Positions 6,645 through 16,064 of a stretch of 64,000 nt of DNA are shown in pieces. A program made the position numbers and the translations under genes. Positions within the stretch are counted from its first letter, which is position 1. Each line of letters opens with the position of its first letter. The DNA is taken from NCBI RefSeq assembly GCF_039521845.1, contig NZ_BAAACW010000108.1, forward strand, positions 8,619 to 72,618. The letters are read 5' to 3'. The notes beneath the pieces were generated by a model. It was given only the letters and a program-made list of their open reading frames with translations. It made no database searches and was not told the DNA's origin. The DNA is from Alkalibacterium iburiense (GTDB lineage Bacteria; Bacillota; Bacilli; Lactobacillales; Carnobacteriaceae_A).

Positions 6645-8843
6645 TTACTTATCGTTACTTAGTGAATACGGTAGTTGGTCAACTGTGTACTCTTTTGCAT
6701 TGGGTAACAATGAAAGTCTGACAGTCATTTCTCCACCCTTTACAATGTCATCTTGTGAAATAAACAAATTCTCATACATTTGGCCATTCAACTGAATCGA
6801 GTGAACAAACGAATTTTGAGGAACATTTCCTTCCACACGAATTGTAAAGGATTGATCATTATCTAAGCGAATAGTCATTTCATCAAACTGTGGGATACCT
6901 AATACATATTCAGGCACACCAGGAGTGACAGGATAAAACCCTAAGTGTGAGAAAATAAACCAGCCACTCATACTTCCGTTGTCTTCGTCCCCAGGAAACC
7001 CATCGAAGCCATCTTTAAAGGCATGTGTAGACAATTGTTTAACGACATGCTGAGTGTATTCAGGTTTACCTGCATAAGCATATAAATAAGGGATATGGAA
7101 GCTAGGCTGATTGGAAATAGCAATCTGTCCAAAATCAACCGTAGACATTTCACTCATTTCATGAATTTCCATCCCGTAGTTCCCTATTTCAAACACAGGT
7201 TTTTCATTAGCCAATGTCGTGAGGTGATCAATAAACTTTTCTTTTCCTCCAAGCAAATCGATATACCCTTGATTATCATGATAAAAAGCTAAAGCGTTTT
7301 GCCAGGCGCTTCCTTCCGTGTAATCAAAGCCCCAATCTTCAGGGGTAAAGGAATCAGCAAATTGCCCTTCGGAATCTTTCCCTCTTAAAAAACCTGTATT
7401 TTTATCGAACAAGTGGCGATAATTTTCTGCTTCTTTACGGTATCTTTCTTCAATATCGTGACGCCCAAGTTTTTTAGCTGCTTGCATAATGCAAAAATCA
7501 CTATAGGCATTATCCTGTGTTTGATTCACATTTTCGATTTCTTTATTCGATACATAACCCAATTCCAACATCTCTTTCACACCTGCGCGTCCAAATTTTC
7601 TTTCTTTTGGAGCTTCTGTCGATTCTTTAACCATGGCATCCAAGAAGAGTTCCGCTTCTTCTTTAGGTAAGATATCTTTCACTATGGCATCAGAAATAAC
7701 AGCATTAATCAGTGTTCCTGGCATAAGTCCTCTTTCATCTGGACTTAACCATTTCGGCAAGTGTCCGGACTCCAAGTAAAAATGCTTAATGCCTTCCAAA
7801 ATATCCTTATACATCTCTGGATAAATAATTGAAAAGAGAGGATAGACGGTTCGGTACGTATCCCAGAAACCATTATTTGTAAAGAGTTTGCCTTCTTTTA
7901 CCGTTTCACTATAGGAATCAAAATGAATCGTTTGATTATACTCGTCTCGTTCATAATACGTCTGTGGGAATAAAAACAGACGATACATATACTGATTAAA
8001 ACTATCTACCTTCTGGCGGTTTTTATCTTTAACCGTCACTCTATTTAAATGACTTTCCCACTCGTGAGCAGACTGATCGGTTAACTCTTCTAATGAATAA
8101 GGAGACACTTCCCGTTCTAGATTCAAGACCGCCTGTTCTCGACTGATAAAAGATGTCCCTAAAGAAAAGGTTAGATTTTTTTGTTCAGTTGCTAGTGACA
8201 ACCACACGAAACTATCCTTGACATCACTGCTTTCCTTCCAATTTTTGTCATGGATATGTTTCAATTCAATTCCATCTAAATCTGACTCATCAAAGTCTAA
8301 AACGACATACATGTTCAGAGTGTTTTTCCCATCATTAACTGGTTGTGGCACACAACCATATAGACGATTGTTCTTTTTATCCACTTCATATGTGACGGAC
8401 TCATTAGCCGTCAGCAATAATCCCTTTTCTTTATCAGTCTCGTAATCCAGCTTAAACTTAGCTCCTCTTTTAGTGGGAACAATAGTCGTTTTCACTCTGT
8501 ACCGCAAACTTTCCACTATTAATTGATGCGGATTAAAAACAGCTTCTGATTCTTTATATGAAGACTGGAGTCTATTCAAATCATTGCTTACGGGTCTTCC
8601 TGAAATAGGTGTAAACAACAACCAGCTGTAATCCCCCATCCAAGGACTCGGCTGATGTGTCAGCCTGAATCCTTGAGTAATCGGGTAAGTCGGGTCAAAG
8701 TGCCAGCTTGATCCAGTCTGGGACTGAACGATAAAGTAATTCATCCCGAATGGTGTTCCTGTATAAGGGAGTGTATTTCCATTAGAATAGCCGCTTTTAT
8801 TCAATGTTCCGTGTCTCGTGTCGACTGTTTCAACTTTCATCAT
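6645..8843 (-). CDS. GH92 alpha-mannosidase (probably exo-alpha-1,2), cytoplasmic
   Basis: The 732-residue product carries GH92 signatures: an N-terminal DTRHGT...GTPFGM block, GFWDTYRT near residue 325, EGSAWQN, QPSFHIPYLY, and the catalytic/calcium region GDEDNGSMSGW (D619-E620-D621) followed by LGFYPVTPG. GH92 enzymes are calcium-dependent inverting alpha-mannosidases. The single-copy intracellular forms in Firmicutes are mostly alpha-1,2-specific, which fits removal of outer mannose from high-mannose glycans. No export signal is seen. The ATG follows the GH38 stop by 3 bases, with AAAGGGG overlapping the end of that gene, so the two are translationally linked. Confidence 0.92.
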   Translation of the reverse strand: MMKVETVDTRHGTLNKSGYSNGNTLPYTGTPFGMNYFIVQSQTGSSWHFDPTYPITQGFRLTHQPSPWMGDYSWLLFTPISGRPVSNDLNRLQSSYKESEAVFNPHQLIVESLRYRVKTTIVPTKRGAKFKLDYETDKEKGLLLTANESVTYEVDKKNNRLYGCVPQPVNDGKNTLNMYVVLDFDESDLDGIELKHIHDKNWKESSDVKDSFVWLSLATEQKNLTFSLGTSFISREQAVLNLEREVSPYSLEELTDQSAHEWESHLNRVTVKDKNRQKVDSFNQYMYRLFLFPQTYYERDEYNQTIHFDSYSETVKEGKLFTNNGFWDTYRTVYPLFSIIYPEMYKDILEGIKHFYLESGHLPKWLSPDERGLMPGTLINAVISDAIVKDILPKEEAELFLDAMVKESTEAPKERKFGRAGVKEMLELGYVSNKEIENVNQTQDNAYSDFCIMQAAKKLGRHDIEERYRKEAENYRHLFDKNTGFLRGKDSEGQFADSFTPEDWGFDYTEGSAWQNALAFYHDNQGYIDLLGGKEKFIDHLTTLANEKPVFEIGNYGMEIHEMSEMSTVDFGQIAISNQPSFHIPYLYAYAGKPEYTQHVVKQLSTHAFKDGFDGFPGDEDNGSMSGWFIFSHLGFYPVTPGVPEYVLGIPQFDEMTIRLDNDQSFTIRVEGNVPQNSFVHSIQLNGQMYENLFISQDDIVKGGEMTVRLSLLPNAKEYTVDQLPYSLSNDK

Positions 8844-8846
8844 AGA

Positions 8847-11537
8847 TTACTTCCCCTTTTTCCATCTTTGGGTAATGATTTCAAACGGCTTAGCTGTAAA
8901 GTCATCCTTGACTAGTGACTCTTCTTCTAAAATCGTCGTCTTATAAGCTTCCTGATTCTCAGCCGTTATGGAGTACGTTGTTTCTTTATTTGTTAAATTG
9001 TACACCCGAGTAATCAGATCATTCGACTCACGATGACGTTTAAGTGCGGTTAAAGCAACGGCTTCGCCTTCAACTGTCAGATAGCGATCGGATGACTTTA
9101 ATTCCCCTTCATGTAAACTCGTTTGAAGAGCCGTTAAAGGAATTGTTTTATATTTTGCTTCTCTAATCGCTTCTAAGCCATCTTCTTTTCCGTGGAAACT
9201 TAAGTGATAGGTAAACTCAAATTCACGATTTAAACACTGAGCTCCCGGTGTTGGGAAGTAACCCCAGTCGCCTAATTCTCCTGTTGCTCTTAATAAAGTA
9301 ACAGCTAGTGTTAACTGGTTATTTTCTTCAATGACTTCATATTCATTTAACCCATCAGGGGCAATGACTAATCCATTATTATCATCTTTTACTTGAATAA
9401 AATGATGGGTTCTCTGATTATTTTCTGGGTTAGTCCAAGACTCACTTACGTTGTTGGGTCTTTCAACTGTTTCATATATTGTATCCGCATAGTGAACAGA
9501 TGACTGTAAGCCTGTTGGGAAGAGCACACGCAACCTGTGGTCTTTCATTTCATTCGTTAATCTCGTTGTGAAAGAAAGAGATTTAGACTGTTTTCCTAAA
9601 GTTAAGACTGTTTCAATCTTTAACGGTTTCGTTTCAGTCACACGTTGAGCTTTTCTGTTTCTAAATTCAACCACTTGATTTTGTTCTAAATCCAACAATT
9701 CGTTTGCGGATACAGGAATGTCTAATTCATGTGTGAGGAGTAATTGTTTGTCAAAGCTTGTTTCTTCAAGAACTTTTTTATCGACTAGTTTACCTATCGA
9801 TAATATAGGTTCTTCTCCGTTTGGCTTCTTGTAAACATACTCGTTTCCAATATCTCCCGTGTTTTCAAAAATCATTAATTGCTTGTACTTTTTGTTATTG
9901 ACTTTATCTTTGACATTTAACGTTCCATCCTGGTCCACTTCAATAGCTAAATAGTCATTTTCAAGAGAAACCGTCTCACTATTTTTAACCACGTCTTTTT
10001 CGGTTGTCGGTACCAAATAATAAGTCGTCCATGATAAAGGTGCCATATTTTCCACATACACACTTACTGAAACATTGTTTGCAATGTAGGGTTGTCTAAA
10101 AGCATCCTTAGGTAATTCATAGTTGAATTTCGGATTGAGTATGTCGACTTGTGCTAAGACATCCTGCCCCTTTTCATCAACCACTTTGTACTGAGTGTTT
10201 TCTTTTATCTGATCTAAATCTTTATACCCTTCAGTTGGAAACTTTTCAGAAAAGTATATTTTCTCGGTCTCTAAAGTAAGGGAGACTTTATCCGTTTTCT
10301 CAGTAGCTGATGTATTAAACACAACAAAAGGAATACTGTCTTCGGGTGCATTTTCTTGTGTATTGATAGCTTCAGCTAAGGTAACTGTTGCTTCATCTAT
10401 AACATACTTCGCTATATTTTCAGCTTTTTGGAAACGAGTCATCATCTCTTCATGCACTTCATCGACACTGCACCCGCAAATACTATCATGCGGATGGTTT
10501 TGCATATAGACTTTCCAAGCGTAGTCTAGAATATCGTGTGGGTATTTTCCAGTGACTTCATAAGCCATTGTTGCTAAAGGTTCTGCGATACTCTCAAGTA
10601 AGCGACTCACTTTTGCATTCTCCTGTTTTAAATACACTCTCGAAGAGGCTGTATTGGTTAAGGTATACCAGCCTTCTGTTTCTTGAGATGTCAATTCACC
10701 TGTCACGGTATCTAACTTTTCAGGTAAGTCTTCCATCATGTTTGTCATGTAAGTAGTGAAGTCTGAATGAATAAATTCATAATCGGGATATAGTTCATTG
10801 GCTACTCGAATCGCTTGAGTGAGTTCTTTTTGTACAGGCTGATGGTCACACCCGTTCATCATAAGGAGATGACTTGTTGAAGCATATGTCTCAACATCTT
10901 TGAGTTTCTGATTCCAAAACTTTTTAGCTGACTCTTTCTCACTTGGAATTTCATTCCCGTTGCTGTACCAGTTAGCAAAGAGTAAGCCGACGATTTCAGA
11001 GTTATCGACTCCCTTCCAATTCATTTCAGAATAGGAAGAAACAAAGTTATCCCCTTCTGAAGTTTGGTTCGCAAAGCCAGTCGGTTTAACTCCTCGGCCA
11101 TAAGCTGCTACTTCAAAGCCCAACTGGTTCATTAATTGAGGAATTTGACCTGGATTTCCAAAGGTGTCTGGGAAATACCCGATATCCGTTGTCGCTCCCC
11201 ATTTATCAGTTTCTTGTTTTCCAATGAGGGCATTTCGGACATTCGATTCACTTGATGTTAAATAGGCGTCTTGTAAAATATAGAAAGGCCCGATTTTTAA
11301 TTGCCCGTTATCGATGTATTTCTGAAGCACGTCTCGCTTCTCAGGACGAACCTCTAAATAATCGTCTAAAATAATCGTTTGTCCATCTAGATAGAAGCTT
11401 TTAAATTCTGGATCGGTTTCAAATAATTCCAAGACATCATCTATCAACTCAACCAGTAACATGTGGTGACGTTCATAGGGTAAATACCACTCACGATCCC
11501 AATGACTGTGAGAAATAATGTGTACTGTTTTCTTCAT
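8847..11537 (-). CDS. GH38 alpha-mannosidase (SpyGH38-like, probable alpha-1,3)
   Basis: This 896-residue GH38 enzyme is of the shorter bacterial type related to the streptococcal alpha-mannosidase and to MngB. Zinc ligands are seen in SHSHWDREW (H12, D14) at the very N-terminus. The nucleophile is D124 in FPDTFGNPGQ, and a later MNGCDHQP supplies the C-terminal histidine ligand. The rest is the helical and beta-sandwich domains normal for GH38. The streptococcal homologue prefers alpha-1,3-mannose, which would complement GH92 (alpha-1,2) and GH125 (alpha-1,6) in the same operon. No signal peptide. The gene begins after AAGGAG and is 10 bases downstream of GH1. Confidence 0.92.
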   Translation of the reverse strand: MKKTVHIISHSHWDREWYLPYERHHMLLVELIDDVLELFETDPEFKSFYLDGQTIILDDYLEVRPEKRDVLQKYIDNGQLKIGPFYILQDAYLTSSESNVRNALIGKQETDKWGATTDIGYFPDTFGNPGQIPQLMNQLGFEVAAYGRGVKPTGFANQTSEGDNFVSSYSEMNWKGVDNSEIVGLLFANWYSNGNEIPSEKESAKKFWNQKLKDVETYASTSHLLMMNGCDHQPVQKELTQAIRVANELYPDYEFIHSDFTTYMTNMMEDLPEKLDTVTGELTSQETEGWYTLTNTASSRVYLKQENAKVSRLLESIAEPLATMAYEVTGKYPHDILDYAWKVYMQNHPHDSICGCSVDEVHEEMMTRFQKAENIAKYVIDEATVTLAEAINTQENAPEDSIPFVVFNTSATEKTDKVSLTLETEKIYFSEKFPTEGYKDLDQIKENTQYKVVDEKGQDVLAQVDILNPKFNYELPKDAFRQPYIANNVSVSVYVENMAPLSWTTYYLVPTTEKDVVKNSETVSLENDYLAIEVDQDGTLNVKDKVNNKKYKQLMIFENTGDIGNEYVYKKPNGEEPILSIGKLVDKKVLEETSFDKQLLLTHELDIPVSANELLDLEQNQVVEFRNRKAQRVTETKPLKIETVLTLGKQSKSLSFTTRLTNEMKDHRLRVLFPTGLQSSVHYADTIYETVERPNNVSESWTNPENNQRTHHFIQVKDDNNGLVIAPDGLNEYEVIEENNQLTLAVTLLRATGELGDWGYFPTPGAQCLNREFEFTYHLSFHGKEDGLEAIREAKYKTIPLTALQTSLHEGELKSSDRYLTVEGEAVALTALKRHRESNDLITRVYNLTNKETTYSITAENQEAYKTTILEEESLVKDDFTAKPFEIITQRWKKGK

Positions 11538-11547
11538 TATAAACTCC

Positions 11548-12948
11548 TTATTTTACAACATTTTTATCCAATAGTTTCTTTTCTTCAATGACTTTCTTAA
11601 TCCATTTCCCACTCTTCTTAATCGAACGGTCGCCGGTTTCTAAATCCATTCTGTAGAAACCATAACGGTTTTTATAGCTGTTCAACCAGGACCAGCAGTC
11701 GACGAATGTCCACAAGTGATAACCGAAACAGTTTGCTCCTTCAGCTATTGCTTTTTGAACAAATTCTAAATGATCATGAATAAATTCAATACGGTAATCA
11801 TCTTCAATCATCCCATCTTCATTCATGAAGCGTTCTTCTTCTGCGACGCCCATGCCATTCTCTGAAATATAGAATGGCAAGTTGCCATATTCATCTTTAA
11901 TCATCATCGCAATATCGTAAATACCTTCAGGGTAAATTTCCCATCCTCGGTATTTATTCATGCGCTTTTCAGGCCAGTCATAGTGACGAGAGAAATGTCC
12001 CAGTGAATTCACAGGATAGGTTTTTTCGTGCTCTTCCACTTCTCTTACACGAATCGGCTGATAATAGTTAACCCCAAGGAAATCTACCTTTCCTTTCTCA
12101 ATTAACTCTAAGTCGCCTTCTTCAACTACAGGCAGTAAATCATGTTCTCTGAGCAGGTCAATTAAATAATCGGAATATTTTCCTTTGACCGTAGGCTCTA
12201 AAAAGCTCTTAACATGTAATTCTTCTGCATCTTTCTTCGCTTTTAAATCGCCTTCACTTTGAGAGCGCGGGTAGACCGGTGACAAGTTTAAAATGTTCCC
12301 AATCTGTCCATCTAAACCTAATTTTCTATATTCTACGACAGCAGCCGCATGAGCTAGGTTGGTGTGGTGGGCCACTTGAATCGCGCGTTTTAAGCTATTG
12401 ACTTTTGGCCAGTGGTATTCACCTAGATAGCCACAGGTCACATGTACAATTGGTTCATTGAATGTCGTCCAATAAGTGATTAAATCCCCAAATTGTTCAA
12501 AAGCTGTCTTAGCATAAAATGCAAAATGGTCAATCGACTCTCTAGACTCCCATCCCCCTTTTTCCATTAACCACCAAGGCATGTCAAAGTGGAATAAGTT
12601 CATAATCGGTTCCACACCTTCATCCCTTAAAGACTGGAAATAGTCCCGGTAAAAAGCAACGGCTTCTTCATTTAACGTTTTGCCGTCTGGTAATAAACGG
12701 TTCCAGGAAATAGACGTACGGTAGGAGTTTAAGTTAATATCACTCATCAACTTAGCGTCTTCACGGTAGCGATTATACACATCAGATGTGACTTCAGGAC
12801 CAATATTGGCGTTAAAGCGTTCCGGCTCTAATTCAAACCACTTGTCCCATGTACTGGCTGATCGTCCACCTGCGTATTGTCCACCTTCCGATTGAGGTGC
12901 GCTTGTTGCAGCACCCCAAAAGAAATGTTCAGGAAATGTGTGTGTCAT
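11548..12948 (-). CDS. GH1 beta-glycosidase, substrate uncertain
   Basis: The 466-residue TIM-barrel enzyme has the GH1 acid/base in TFNEP (E165) and nucleophile in ISENG (E363), with FFWGAATSAPQSEG at the N-terminus. In ordinary beta-glucosidases the aglycone/glycone loop reads F-E-W. Here it is C-W-S-W-L-N-S-Y-K-N-R-Y, with Ser where the sugar-binding Glu normally lies, as in 6-phospho-beta-glycosidases. However, the full phosphate motif (S...K-x-Y) is displaced by one residue. It could act on a phosphorylated or otherwise unusual beta-glycoside, beta-mannoside or beta-galactoside. It starts 1 base after the GH125 stop codon, in the core of the mannosidase operon. Confidence 0.88.
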   Translation of the reverse strand: MTHTFPEHFFWGAATSAPQSEGGQYAGGRSASTWDKWFELEPERFNANIGPEVTSDVYNRYREDAKLMSDINLNSYRTSISWNRLLPDGKTLNEEAVAFYRDYFQSLRDEGVEPIMNLFHFDMPWWLMEKGGWESRESIDHFAFYAKTAFEQFGDLITYWTTFNEPIVHVTCGYLGEYHWPKVNSLKRAIQVAHHTNLAHAAAVVEYRKLGLDGQIGNILNLSPVYPRSQSEGDLKAKKDAEELHVKSFLEPTVKGKYSDYLIDLLREHDLLPVVEEGDLELIEKGKVDFLGVNYYQPIRVREVEEHEKTYPVNSLGHFSRHYDWPEKRMNKYRGWEIYPEGIYDIAMMIKDEYGNLPFYISENGMGVAEEERFMNEDGMIEDDYRIEFIHDHLEFVQKAIAEGANCFGYHLWTFVDCWSWLNSYKNRYGFYRMDLETGDRSIKKSGKWIKKVIEEKKLLDKNVVK

Positions 12949-12949
12949 T

Positions 12950-14242
12950 TTAAACTTCTGCCCCTTTCAATTTGTAATCATAATAGTCCAGCATTAATTC
13001 ACAGAACAGCATGTTTGGCCAAGAGAACCATTCACGTGTGTACTCTTCTGGACGGTCTTTATGGAATCCTTCATGAAGGGCTTTTTGTCCGCCATCCGTC
13101 GCAACCATGGTATCGAGCATCTCTTTTTTAACATCTTTATCTAAGCTGGTTAACCCAATCATAGCCAGGCTCATATGCCAGATGTACTGATCTGGTGTAT
13201 GGGAACTTCCGATTCCAGAAGCTGCTTCCCCACTATAATAATAGGGATTTTCATCACTCAATAAGGTTTCACGGGTGTTTTGATAAATTGGATCGTCTAT
13301 ATCACAGAATCCTAAATAAGGAGCTGAGATTAAGTTAGGAATATTAGCGTCATCCATGATGCTTGTATTTCCTAGTCCATCTACTTCATAGGCATAAACG
13401 TCTTCGCCTGCTTTATTTTTGACGATGGCATGGGTTTTTATCCCCTCATTGATTTCGTTTTTTAATGTGTTAATTGTCTCGACTAAAGACTCATCCTTTG
13501 TAATATTTGAGTAGATGTCTTCTAAATAACCTAAGACGGCTACCGCAAACATATTGGATGGAACGAGATAATGATACGTACAGCGGTCGTCACTTGGACG
13601 GAACCCTGACCAGGTCATTCCAGTGTAAGCGACCGGAGTGCCTTTTCCATCATGTGTTAACGTATCTTCTTCTCTCCACGTATCTCTTTCAAACTGATAA
13701 GGAGAGTTCTCGTGGTTTTGCTCTGTTTTCCAAACATTTAATATCTTCTTGACTCCTTCATGGAAGGTATCATTAAATGAAGAGGTATCTCCAGTTTCTT
13801 TATAATAAAGGTAAGCTAACTGGATAGGGTAACACAGGGAATCTATTTCGTATTTTCTTTCCCAAATGATTGGTTGCATATCTGTATGATCATCTTGGTG
13901 TCCAGCATTATTATCCTCTTCGTTAAAAGCATTAGCATAAGGATCTACATTAATCATCTGGAAATGTCTTTCGATCAGACCTTTAATCATGTCGCGAATC
14001 TCGTCACTCTCATTGGCCAAAAATAAGTATGGTCTAATCTGAGCAGTTGAATCTCTTAACCACATGGCTGGTATATCACCAGTTAATACGAATGTCGTCT
14101 CATCTTTCAAAATTTTAACGGTGTTATTTAATGTATCTAAAAAACTATTATTGAATATCTCTAACCATTCTGGCTGGTCTGCCGCCAACTGATTGACTTT
14201 ATCCATAAATGCTTGAACTTCTACTGTGTTTTTCTGACTCAT
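12950..14242 (-). CDS. GH125 exo-alpha-1,6-mannosidase
   Basis: The 430-residue product belongs to GH125 (metal-independent, inverting). Diagnostic blocks are TGDIPAMWLRDS near residue 65 with Q-I-RPY just after, then DDHTD, WKTEQ, YTGMTWSGFRPSDD and SGEAASGIGSSHTP. Characterised homologues from Streptococcus pneumoniae and Clostridium perfringens remove alpha-1,6-linked mannose, including from N-glycan cores. ATG 14242 is chosen because AGAGGAG lies 9 bases upstream. The longer reading from 14323 starts inside a hairpin and has no ribosome site. It is the first enzyme gene after the importer genes. Confidence 0.92.
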   Translation of the reverse strand: MSQKNTVEVQAFMDKVNQLAADQPEWLEIFNNSFLDTLNNTVKILKDETTFVLTGDIPAMWLRDSTAQIRPYLFLANESDEIRDMIKGLIERHFQMINVDPYANAFNEEDNNAGHQDDHTDMQPIIWERKYEIDSLCYPIQLAYLYYKETGDTSSFNDTFHEGVKKILNVWKTEQNHENSPYQFERDTWREEDTLTHDGKGTPVAYTGMTWSGFRPSDDRCTYHYLVPSNMFAVAVLGYLEDIYSNITKDESLVETINTLKNEINEGIKTHAIVKNKAGEDVYAYEVDGLGNTSIMDDANIPNLISAPYLGFCDIDDPIYQNTRETLLSDENPYYYSGEAASGIGSSHTPDQYIWHMSLAMIGLTSLDKDVKKEMLDTMVATDGGQKALHEGFHKDRPEEYTREWFSWPNMLFCELMLDYYDYKLKGAEV

Positions 14243-14281
14243 TACTGCCATCTCCTCTTTAATAGTTGCATAGCCATTAAA

Positions 14282-14320
14282 AGGCTCGCATCCATCCCCT
14301 TTGACGGAGAGGATACGAGC
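14282..14320 (-). terminator. Hairpin between lipoprotein gene and GH125
   Basis: GGCTCGCATCC (14282-14292) pairs with GGATACGAGCC (14310-14320) with one mismatch. On the minus strand TTTTAA follows. Its position just after the lipoprotein gene suggests an mRNA-stabilising or partial terminator element. Confidence 0.6.
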
Positions 14321-14354
14321 CATATTAATTAATCATGTTGTATGTGATTTAAGC

Positions 14355-16004
14355 TTATTCTTCTACAGCTTCAACACTTCTGTCGTATGCTGCTTGATAA
14401 ATTTCAATAAATCTGTCAGCACCCATGTTTTCTAATGTAGAAACATAGTTATCCCATACGGCATCATCTGTTACGTCTAATTGACCTGTAATGAATTTAG
14501 CTTCTTCTTCTTCAATGTAAGTAGCCATATCTCCTGCTACTCCTTGAATTTCTTCAATTTCCTCGTTTGTTAAGTAAACCAACGGGAATGCAATTTGTGA
14601 GTTTGGTACAACTTTTTCTTGCGTTTCTTCACGGATGAATGTTGCGAAATCAGACTCGCCGACTTCTCCGATTGGAGGTAAAGAGACACCTAAACCAGGA
14701 GTAGTGATTCCGTAGAATGGAGTGATTTCTCCACGATACTCTTCGCCTTCTTCTGCTCCACGTTCAGTCATCACTTTTTCTCCGCCTTCTTCGTCAGCCC
14801 AGTCCCAGTAATGTCCAGCTGGTCCACGGTCGAAGAATTCTGTTCCTTCTTCACTATACATGTAGTCTACCCAAGCCATAGTTGCTTCTGGATGTGGGTT
14901 TTCTGAAGTAATAGCAAATGTTCCACGAACCATCTGTGGGCTTCCTGCGACTGTTCCTTCAGGGTTCCATTCACTCTTAAGTGGTCTGAACATTGGGTTG
15001 TTAATCGCTTCTTCTTCTGTTTCACCTGTAGTAAAGAATGAGAACCAGTCTTGGAATAATCCAATTCTATTTTCTTGTCCTTTAGCTTTTTTCATTTCGT
15101 CTGATTGAGAGAATAACTCTTGGTCTACTAAACCTTCAGAATAAATTTGACTGAAGAATTCATAGTAAGCACGAGCGTTATCAGTCATAGGGTTATATCG
15201 AACTTCCCCATCAACTTCTTCAGCTCCCCATGAATGCATACCGAATGCACCTAGGAACCATACACGTGGGTGAGTTAATCCAGAGTTACTGATTGGAATT
15301 TCATCCGCTACACCATTTCCGTTTGGATCTTCGTCACGGAATCTAACCAATAATTCGTGGAATTCTTCTAACGTTTCTGGTACTTCTGCGTCCAATGCAT
15401 CTAACCATGCACCGTTATACCAAAGAGGTCCAATTGGCCATGAAGCTGTGTCCCCATCGTCAATACGAGGAAGAGCATAAATGTTTCCATCTGGAGTCGT
15501 AATCGCTTGTCTCACATGTGGACGTTCTTCTAATAACTGGTACAAGTTTGGTGCATATTCTTCAATTAAATCGTTTAATGGAATAAGCATCCCTTGTTGT
15601 CCGTAGTCTACTTCTAAAGCTGGTGTTAAGACGCTTGTTCCTGGTGCAAAAATGATATCCGGTAAGTCTTGACTGGCGAAAGTTAAGTTAAAACGTGTTC
15701 CAAAGTCATCCATTGGAGGCGTTGTATACTCTAAGTTAATACCTGTCATTTCAGCGTAAGCCTGCATGGTCGGCATATCTTCCCACTCAGCCATACCTGT
15801 ACCTGGAGCCATTAAGCTTAATGTAATTTCTTCGTCAACGATTGGGAATTCCCCAACGTTCACTTCTACATCTTGTGCTACTGCATCGTCATTGCTATCG
15901 TTAGAACCTGTATCCGCATCGTCACCGTTGCCGTTCCCACAAGCTGCTAAAACCAACGCAGAAGATAAAACTAACCCTTTAGTTAAAAATTTATTCTTCA
16001 ACAC
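14355..16004 (-). CDS. Solute-binding lipoprotein of LplB/YtcP-type oligosaccharide importer
   Basis: This 549-residue protein has a signal peptide with lipobox (LVLAAC, lipidated Cys about residue 22), an acidic Asp/Asn linker and a large family-1 solute-binding domain. It resembles the LplA/LipO group and the streptococcal N-glycan binding protein NgtS in size and partners. It starts at GTG 16004, eight bases after TAGGAGG. The gene follows the two permease genes directly, and the order permease-permease-binding protein is typical of this group. The ligand is inferred to be a mannose-rich N-glycan or glycoasparagine, because four alpha/beta-mannosyl-type hydrolases and glycosylasparaginase follow in the same transcript. 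Confidence 0.9.
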   Translation of the reverse strand: MLKNKFLTKGLVLSSALVLAACGNGNGDDADTGSNDSNDDAVAQDVEVNVGEFPIVDEEITLSLMAPGTGMAEWEDMPTMQAYAEMTGINLEYTTPPMDDFGTRFNLTFASQDLPDIIFAPGTSVLTPALEVDYGQQGMLIPLNDLIEEYAPNLYQLLEERPHVRQAITTPDGNIYALPRIDDGDTASWPIGPLWYNGAWLDALDAEVPETLEEFHELLVRFRDEDPNGNGVADEIPISNSGLTHPRVWFLGAFGMHSWGAEEVDGEVRYNPMTDNARAYYEFFSQIYSEGLVDQELFSQSDEMKKAKGQENRIGLFQDWFSFFTTGETEEEAINNPMFRPLKSEWNPEGTVAGSPQMVRGTFAITSENPHPEATMAWVDYMYSEEGTEFFDRGPAGHYWDWADEEGGEKVMTERGAEEGEEYRGEITPFYGITTPGLGVSLPPIGEVGESDFATFIREETQEKVVPNSQIAFPLVYLTNEEIEEIQGVAGDMATYIEEEEAKFITGQLDVTDDAVWDNYVSTLENMGADRFIEIYQAAYDRSVEAVEE

Positions 16005-16064
16005 TTTTTTTCCTCCTATTTAATAAAAGTTTTTATAATATCTGAATCCGTATGAAAATATGAC

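Noticed and set aside
11548..12948. Classifying the GH1 protein as a true 6-phospho-beta-glycosidase
   Set aside because: No PTS genes occur in the window and the phosphate-binding motif is out of register, so only a general GH1 call is justified.
14243..14323. A longer start for GH125
   Set aside because: It would begin inside the hairpin at 14282-14320; AGAGGAG is well placed for ATG 14242.
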